64,000 nt of DNA, taken from positions 5,636,501 to 5,700,500 of the forward strand of contig NZ_CP080525.1 of the NCBI RefSeq assembly GCF_024746815.1, given 5' to 3'. Of the stretch, positions 58,511-64,000 are shown in pieces. The position numbers and the translations under genes are program-made. The notes beneath the pieces are model-generated. The model made no database searches, was not told where the DNA came from, and was given only the letters and a program-made list of their open reading frames with translations. How positions within the stretch are numbered: the stretch's first letter is position 1; each line of letters opens with the position of its first letter. The stretch comes from Mesorhizobium sp. AR07. Its GTDB lineage: Bacteria > Pseudomonadota > Alphaproteobacteria > Rhizobiales > Rhizobiaceae.

Positions 58511-60277
58511 ATGTTGGAAGAAGCCAGAAACCGGTGGCATCCGATCGCCGCTGCCTATGATTTGCCGTACCGCCACGTTTTCCATGGCCAGTTGCTTGGC
58601 CGGGAATTTGCAGTCTGGCGGGCTGATGACGGTTACGTCAACATCTGGGAGAACCGCTGCCTGCATCGCGGCGTCAGGCTGTCGATCGGCATCAATGACG
58701 GCCGCGAGTTGAAGTGCCAATACCATGGCTGGCGCTATTCGAACCGCACCGCCGGCTGCACCTATATCCCCGCGCATCCGGCTGACGCGCCGGCCCGCAC
58801 CATCACCAACCGCACTTTTCCGGCAGTGGAGCGCTACGGCCTCGTCTGGTCGTCCGAAGAGCCGCAGGGTGAAGTTCCCGATGTCGCCGGGCTGCCGGAA
58901 GGCAGATTGCTCACCTTGCGCGGGATCCCGGTCAATGCGCCTGCCGACAAGGTCGTGGAGAAGCTGAAGGCCTATCGTTTCCAGCCCAGCGGGGCCGTCG
59001 GGGGCGACGGTGCCGAGACCCTCGTCGAAGCCGTGCAGGATTTTGCCGTGGCGCTCCGCTCGCGTGCCGGCGGCGAGGAGACGCATAGCGTCTTCTTCGT
59101 CCAGCCTGTCGATTCCAACCGATCAGTCATTCGCGGCGTGCTCGATCGGGATTTCGAGGGAGCCGCGCGTATCGCCGTCCTGCGCCATCACAATGAACGG
59201 CTTGGCAAGCTGCGCGATGCGGTGGAGCGTGAGGCGGCAAACTCGGCCGCCCTCGCGCCGATCGAGCCTGTCTACGAAAAGGTGTCCGCCGAACTCGCCG
59301 AAATGCCGGAACTGACGACGCATGGCCGCAAGGCGGCGCTGCGCGTCACGGTGGCGAGGAAGTGGCAGGCCGCCGACGGCATAGCCGGGTTCGAGCTTCG
59401 CCCGATCAAGGGCCTTCTGCCCACCTTCCAGCCGGGCGCCCATATCGATGTCCACATGCCCAATGGCGAGGTCCGGCAATATTCGATCACGAACGGCCCT
59501 GGCGAAACCGACAGTTTTACCATTGGCGTCAAGCTGGAAAGGGATTCGAAGGGCGGCTCGAAATGCATGCACGAGACCGTGCGTGAGGGCGACGTGCTGG
59601 CGATTTCCGAGCCGCGCAATAACTTCCCCCTGCGCCGCGATGCGATCAAGACCCTGTTCGTCGCCGGCGGCATCGGCATCACGCCGCTGCTGGCCATGGC
59701 ACAGGCGCTGAAGAACCAGGATCTGACGCACGAACTGCACTATTTCGCGCAAGGAGAAGAACATCTCGCCTTCCCCGATCGGCTGCGGCATCTCGGCGGT
59801 TCTCTGGTGCCGCATCTTGGCCTCACGCCCGAACAGACGGGTGCGAAATTGCGCGAACTGCTTTCCCCATACCGGAACGGCATGCATGTCTACATTTGTG
59901 GCCCCGGCCCGATGCTGGAAGCCGCCCGCAGGACCGCGGCGGAGCAGGGCTGGCCGGACGCTGCCGTGCATTTCGAATATTTCAAGAACACCAACAAGAT
60001 CGACGACAGTTCCAGCTTCGAAGTGGCCCTGGCGCGCTCCTGCGTCACGCTCAGGGTGCCCGCCGGCAAGACGATCATGCAGGTGATGCGCGAGAATGGC
60101 ATCAATGTGCCATCGTCTTGCGAGCAAGGCGCTTGCGGCACCTGTGTGGCGACCGTGATCGAAGGCGAGCCGGACCACCAGGACGTCTATCTGAACGATG
60201 CCGAGAAACAGGCCGGGACCAAGATCATGACCTGCGTCTCGCGGGCCAAATCGGCACGCCTTGTGCTGGACATCTAG
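58511..60277 (+). CDS. Rieske domain-reductase fusion (NdmD-like)
   Basis: The 588-residue protein has four parts. (1) Residues 1-105, a complete Rieske domain with Cys50-x-His52 and Cys69-x2-His72. (2) Residues about 115-265, a vestigial oxygenase catalytic region without iron ligands, still showing VFFVQPVDSNRSVI. (3) Residues about 270-480, a flavin- and NAD-binding reductase (RQYSITNGPGE, GGIGITPLL, CGPGPM). (4) A C-terminal plant-type ferredoxin with Cys537, 542, 545 and 575. It would pass electrons from NADH through flavin, ferredoxin and Rieske centres to the two Rieske-less catalytic subunits. This is the layout of NdmD, the reductase of the caffeine N-demethylases. GGAGA lies upstream of the ATG. 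Confidence 0.87.
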   Translation: MLEEARNRWHPIAAAYDLPYRHVFHGQLLGREFAVWRADDGYVNIWENRCLHRGVRLSIGINDGRELKCQYHGWRYSNRTAGCTYIPAHPADAPARTITNRTFPAVERYGLVWSSEEPQGEVPDVAGLPEGRLLTLRGIPVNAPADKVVEKLKAYRFQPSGAVGGDGAETLVEAVQDFAVALRSRAGGEETHSVFFVQPVDSNRSVIRGVLDRDFEGAARIAVLRHHNERLGKLRDAVEREAANSAALAPIEPVYEKVSAELAEMPELTTHGRKAALRVTVARKWQAADGIAGFELRPIKGLLPTFQPGAHIDVHMPNGEVRQYSITNGPGETDSFTIGVKLERDSKGGSKCMHETVREGDVLAISEPRNNFPLRRDAIKTLFVAGGIGITPLLAMAQALKNQDLTHELHYFAQGEEHLAFPDRLRHLGGSLVPHLGLTPEQTGAKLRELLSPYRNGMHVYICGPGPMLEAARRTAAEQGWPDAAVHFEYFKNTNKIDDSSSFEVALARSCVTLRVPAGKTIMQVMRENGINVPSSCEQGACGTCVATVIEGEPDHQDVYLNDAEKQAGTKIMTCVSRAKSARLVLDI

Positions 60278-60286
60278 GAGCAGCCG

Positions 60287-60937
60287 ATGATCACGCTTTA
60301 CGACTACGAACTGTCGGGCAATTGCTACAAATTGCGTCTGCTGATGAGCTTTCTCGGCATCGACTACAAGACCGTGCCTGTCGACTTCTACCCGGGCCGC
60401 GAACACAAATCCGAATGGTTCCTGAAGCTCAATCCGCTCGGGCAATTGCCGGTGCTCGACGACGACGGGCTGGTGCTGCGCGACGCGCAGGCGATCCTTG
60501 TCTATCTCGCAGCCAGATACGATCCGTCGAAGAGCTGGTATCCTTTGAACAATCCGGCGCTGCTTGGCGAGATTAGCCAGTGGCTGGCCTTCGCCGACGG
60601 CATCACCGGAACCGCGTCTGCCGCGCGCCTTCATGACGGCCTGTTCTACGATTTCGACATCGATGCCGCCCGCGCCGGCGCCCACCGGCTGTTTCGTATT
60701 CTCGACGAACATTTGTGGTTCGGGGAACAGCAAGGCCGCAACTGGATCTGTTCGGCCGGTCACCCCACCATCGCCGACATCGCCTGCTTTCCTTACATAA
60801 TTCTGTCGGAGGAGGGGGGTATTCCGCGTCAGGATTATCCGGCAATCCGGCGCTGGTGCGATCGGGTCAAGCGCATCAAGGGATTTACCGTCATGTCGGG
60901 CGTGTTCCCAGCCGGCCCTGCCAAGGTCGCCGCGTAG
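60287..60937 (+). CDS. Glutathione S-transferase-like protein (NdmE-like)
   Basis: A 216-residue GST-fold protein: N-terminal thioredoxin-like domain with LYDYELSGNCYKLRLLMSFL and the cis-proline loop LNPLGQLPVLDDDG, then DAQAILVYLAARYD, and the all-helical C-terminal domain (HPTIADIACFPYI). It begins nine bases after the Rieske-reductase gene. In the caffeine system the GST-like NdmE is a structural partner that holds NdmC and NdmD together; the same role is likely here. A catalytic role in glutathione addition, for example with formaldehyde, is an alternative. Confidence 0.85.
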   Translation: MITLYDYELSGNCYKLRLLMSFLGIDYKTVPVDFYPGREHKSEWFLKLNPLGQLPVLDDDGLVLRDAQAILVYLAARYDPSKSWYPLNNPALLGEISQWLAFADGITGTASAARLHDGLFYDFDIDAARAGAHRLFRILDEHLWFGEQQGRNWICSAGHPTIADIACFPYIILSEEGGIPRQDYPAIRRWCDRVKRIKGFTVMSGVFPAGPAKVAA

Positions 60938-60998
60938 TCTGATCAGAAAAAGCCGGAGCCATGGCTTCGGCAAAACGAGTTTTGGGAGAGAAGAAAGA

Positions 60999-62126
<1,128 letters not shown>

Positions 62127-62410
62127 TCGGTTTGAGCCATACGCCGCGCTGAAGGCCTGTGTTCCCAAAATACTCTGCCTCCCCAGCATTGGCGTAAGAC
62201 CGGCGGCACGACAAGGCATTCCGGAATGCCCGTGCCGCCGGTCGATCCACAACGCTTGCGGCGGTCACAGCAGCGGCGGCTTCGAAGGCTCACCTTGGTC
62301 GAGTCCGTGAAGTCGCCGCAAATGTGCTACCTATTGTGACACCTATTGTGATACAAATCGGCCTTAAAAGACAAAAAAATATAATAGAAACAACAGGATA
62401 AGATCGCCAA
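62127..62410. other. Right island margin with 12-bp repeats, no gene
   Basis: Three 12-bp direct repeats stand in tandem: TGTGCTACCTAT (62323-62334), TGTGACACCTAT (62335-62346) and TGTGATACAAAT (62347-62358). They match the repeats at 9420-9443 near the left end. An AT-rich stretch follows up to the attachment core. No integrase gene is seen. Confidence 0.65.
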
Positions 62411-62432
62411 CGATCCCAGCCAACGGTACCAT
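62411..62432 (+). other. attR: right end of the genomic island
   Basis: An exact 22-bp copy of the tRNA-His 3' end (9317-9338), with no tRNA body upstream. Everything upstream of this point to 9338 is taken as the inserted element. Confidence 0.8.
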
Positions 62433-62594
62433 CGGTTTTCCTAAGAAAATCAACAAGTTGTCAGGCAGGGCAGGGGCGTTATTTCACCTTTCCATGTCGC
62501 GGCATGTTGCAAACCGCTCCCGTTGATTTCCAAGGGTTTCCTGCGACTATCGGCAGGTCCACGCGACATGGATGCAACATAGGAGACGCGCGTA

Positions 62595-62672
62595 ATGCGG
62601 CTGATCAGCGGGTTGGTGCGTCTGGCTTGGGAATGGACACGGCTGCAACTGGCGAAGGCCAGGAAGCGGTAA
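62595..62672 (+). CDS. Possible 25-residue basic amphipathic peptide
   Basis: ATG at 62595 with GGAGA about eight bases upstream, reading MRLISGLVRLAWEWTRLQL and ending in a KARKR-type basic tail. Amphipathic with two tryptophans. No family known to me; the evidence is only the ribosome-binding site and composition. Confidence 0.3.
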   Translation: MRLISGLVRLAWEWTRLQLAKARKR

Positions 62673-62960
62673 AGCCCGCTGGTGGCGGGCGTGGCACCAT
62701 TCAAGATGTCGTGGCGCACGCATTTTGATTTTCTGCCAAAGTGGCCTTATCGCGCGAATCAAACCGCGCAGGTTTTCAAAGGCGATCAAAAGCCTTTGCT
62801 AGGCTACCGGGCCTATCAATCGATCCGGGCTGGACCTTCTGGTTGTTACGCAAAGCCTATTCGCCGCACGTAACCGGCGCTCTCACACTCTCCTGAAGTT
62901 CGAACTTCGTTTTGAAATGGAATGAGCTGAGCGCTCGGCTCCTGAAAAGGAGCAACCCCA

Positions 62961-63056
62961 ATGGACGTCACGTATGTCTACGGGAAGGGCTTCAGAATAC
63001 ATATTAGCGCTCGCTTCATCGCGTCGCTGGTCGTTCTGCTGACCTATTTTGCCTGA
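62961..63056 (+). CDS. Possible 31-residue single-segment membrane peptide
   Basis: A short frame with AAAAGGAG about nine bases before its ATG, starting MDVTYVYGKGFRIHI and ending in a hydrophobic segment FIASLVVLLTYFA. A good terminator follows after five bases, so this looks like a small transcription unit of its own. Unknown function. The start may be off by one base. Confidence 0.4.
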   Translation: MDVTYVYGKGFRIHISARFIASLVVLLTYFA

Positions 63057-63061
63057 ATGAT

Positions 63062-63088
63062 GGAGGCGGCTTTTGTCGCCTCCGTTTT
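63062..63088 (+). terminator. Rho-independent terminator
   Basis: GGAGGCG (63062-63068) pairs with CGCCTCC (63077-63083), followed by GTTTTC. It lies directly after the 31-residue peptide frame. Confidence 0.65.
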
Positions 63089-63492
63089 CGCCACCCCGAG
63101 GCAGCGGGCGGGTCGGCCAATTGGCGGATGCTCTCAGCATGCGGCGAGTTGTTCCAGCGCTACGGCCTGCCCGCTCCGTTGAACCGAGCGGTGAACTGGC
63201 GCTAAAGTGGGCGACGCGTGCACCTCTCCTTGACCCCAATGTCGCCGACGAGGCACCGACTTCGTCTGTGCTGACTGGCTACGACGAGGAACGCCTCCTC
63301 ACGTACATTCGCCTCCTGGATGCAGCGGCTGAGGATGCCGACTGGAGTGAAGTCGCCCGCATCGTCTTGCATCTCGATCCTGAGAAGGAACCTGAACGGG
63401 CTTACAGAGCTTGGGCGACGCATCTCGCCCGCGCCCGCTGAATGACGACAAGCGGCTATCGTCACCTGCTTGCCGGCGGCGCGCCGCACTAA
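63073..63492 (+). pseudogene. DUF2285 domain gene broken by a nonsense codon
   Basis: The frame reads TGYDEERLLTYIRLLDAAAE and WSEVARIVLHLDPEKEPERA, typical of DUF2285 proteins, which regulate transfer of rhizobial integrative elements (FseA-like) or occur beside them. It stops with TGA at 63439-63441, but the same frame continues MTTSGYRHLLAGGAPH to the next stop at 63492. That is the expected DUF2285 C-terminus, with TGA where a TGG Trp codon is usual. It lies about 0.65 kb outside attR. The 5' start is unclear. Confidence 0.6.
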
Positions 63493-63527
63493 GCCTCAAT
63501 CTTCGCTGCCCCCGCTCGGAAAGGCCT

Positions 63528-63632
63528 AATGCATGTCGCCCAAAAGTGGCCCCGGTTTTGGGGCAACGACATGCATAAAAACAAAGACTTAAAGCGCGTC
63601 GCCTGAATCCGTTTCAAGGCGACGCGCTTTAA
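63528..63632. repeat. Dispersed palindromic intergenic repeat, copy C (long form)
   Basis: AATGCATGTCG, core AAAAGTGGCCCCGGTTTT, CGACATGCAT, then AAGCGCGTCGCCTGAATCCG and its partial inverted copy GGCGACGCGCTTTA. It has the same orientation as copy A and is longer by the second palindrome, which copy B also has. Confidence 0.75.
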
Positions 63633-63672
63633 CTTGCGTAACGCGGATGGTCGCAGCCCGGAATCGCCCCGA

Positions 63673-64000
63673 TCAAAGATTGAAGACGTGCGAAGCGGTC
63701 AGCCCGGCGAGCAGCACGCCCGCAAGGAGAGCGATGATCGAGGCGAGGAACCAGCGCAGCGTGACTCGATAGACCGGCTCGTCGTCGTCCCGCGGGAGCA
63801 GCGACCGCCACAGTGTGACGAGCTGAAGGACGATGGCCAGTGCGAGGAGCAGCGTCGCCAAGATCGAGGCAACCGTCCATCCGCCTTCAGCTTCGAAGTT
63901 CCAGTACCGCAGGAAAAGAAGCGAAAATCCGAGCAGCACGGTGATCGCGGAGATGACACCCTGTCGGTAGCCGCCGGGCAAGGGAACTCTGCCCGCCTTG
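63673..64000 (-). CDS. Small membrane protein, start beyond the right edge
   Basis: The minus-strand frame is open from 63673 to the window edge. The visible part (about 108 residues) has three hydrophobic segments (VISAITVLLGFSLLFLRYWNF, ILATLLLALAIVLQLVTL, WFLASIIALLAGVLLAGL). It looks like a small inner-membrane protein of unknown function. The N-terminus is cut by the edge of the window; an internal TTG at 63981 is not the likely start. Confidence 0.65.
   Translation of the reverse strand, partial: KAGRVPLPGGYRQGVISAITVLLGFSLLFLRYWNFEAEGGWTVASILATLLLALAIVLQLVTLWRSLLPRDDDEPVYRVTLRWFLASIIALLAGVLLAGLTASHVFNL

Noticed and set aside
62411..62432. Second tRNA-His gene
   Set aside because: Only the last part of the T arm and acceptor are present; it is the right attachment copy, not a tRNA.

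Overview
The window is high-GC alphaproteobacterial DNA and most resembles Mesorhizobium or a close relative in the Hyphomicrobiales. The signs are a DUF768 protein, an alpha-r14-type small RNA with anti-Shine-Dalgarno loops, a tRNA-His without an extra 5' G, CtrA-type and PhaR-type operator sequences, and dispersed rhizobial palindromic intergenic repeats.

Left chromosomal part (1-9316). An AsmA-like envelope protein runs off the left edge. It is followed by acetoacetyl-CoA synthetase, a very large multi-PAS histidine kinase of the PdhS/DivJ/PleC type with a CtrA box in front, a phasin with a PhaR-like operator, the alpha-r14 small RNA and tRNA-His(GTG). The ligase and phasin both belong to polyhydroxybutyrate/acetoacetate metabolism.

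Genomic island (about 9317-62432). The last 21 bases of tRNA-His plus one more base recur as a perfect 22-bp direct repeat at 62411-62432. Tandem 12-bp repeats of the type TGTGnnACCTAT lie just inside both ends, as expected for arm sites of a tyrosine recombinase. No intact integrase is visible, so the element looks immobilised. Its cargo is almost entirely catabolic: (i) 9979-12900, L-fucose oxidation; (ii) 13059-18553, a class IV aminotransferase, a PotDABC-type ABC importer and an XRE-cupin regulator; (iii) 18579-24378, a GntR regulator, a UxaA-type dehydratase, a DapA-type aldolase, a shikimate-dehydrogenase-like enzyme and a DegT aminotransferase; (iv) an APC permease; (v) 26488-33235, two IS66 remnants enclosing a diguanylate cyclase and repetitive secreted proteins; (vi) 33356-39198, an RpiR regulator with an FbpABC-type importer and two membrane proteins; (vii) 40169-50520, a PucR-regulated two-component flavin monooxygenase pathway with a polar-amino-acid-type importer; (viii) 50874-62126, a BMP-family importer, a GntR regulator and a split Rieske N-demethylase system.

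The most interesting system is at 56682-62126. Two adjacent catalytic subunits keep the mononuclear iron motif but have lost the Rieske cysteines and histidines. The next gene fuses a complete Rieske domain to a vestigial catalytic half and a flavin/ferredoxin reductase. A GST-like protein and a glutathione-dependent formaldehyde dehydrogenase follow. This matches the architecture known from the caffeine N-demethylase NdmC/NdmD/NdmE of Pseudomonas putida CBB5, but with two NdmC-like paralogues and a linked purine-nucleoside-type importer. I infer an oxidative N-demethylation pathway for an imported N-methyl compound.

Right flank (62433-64000). Two possible tiny ORFs, a terminator, a DUF2285 gene broken by a nonsense codon, an intergenic repeat and the end of a membrane protein gene.
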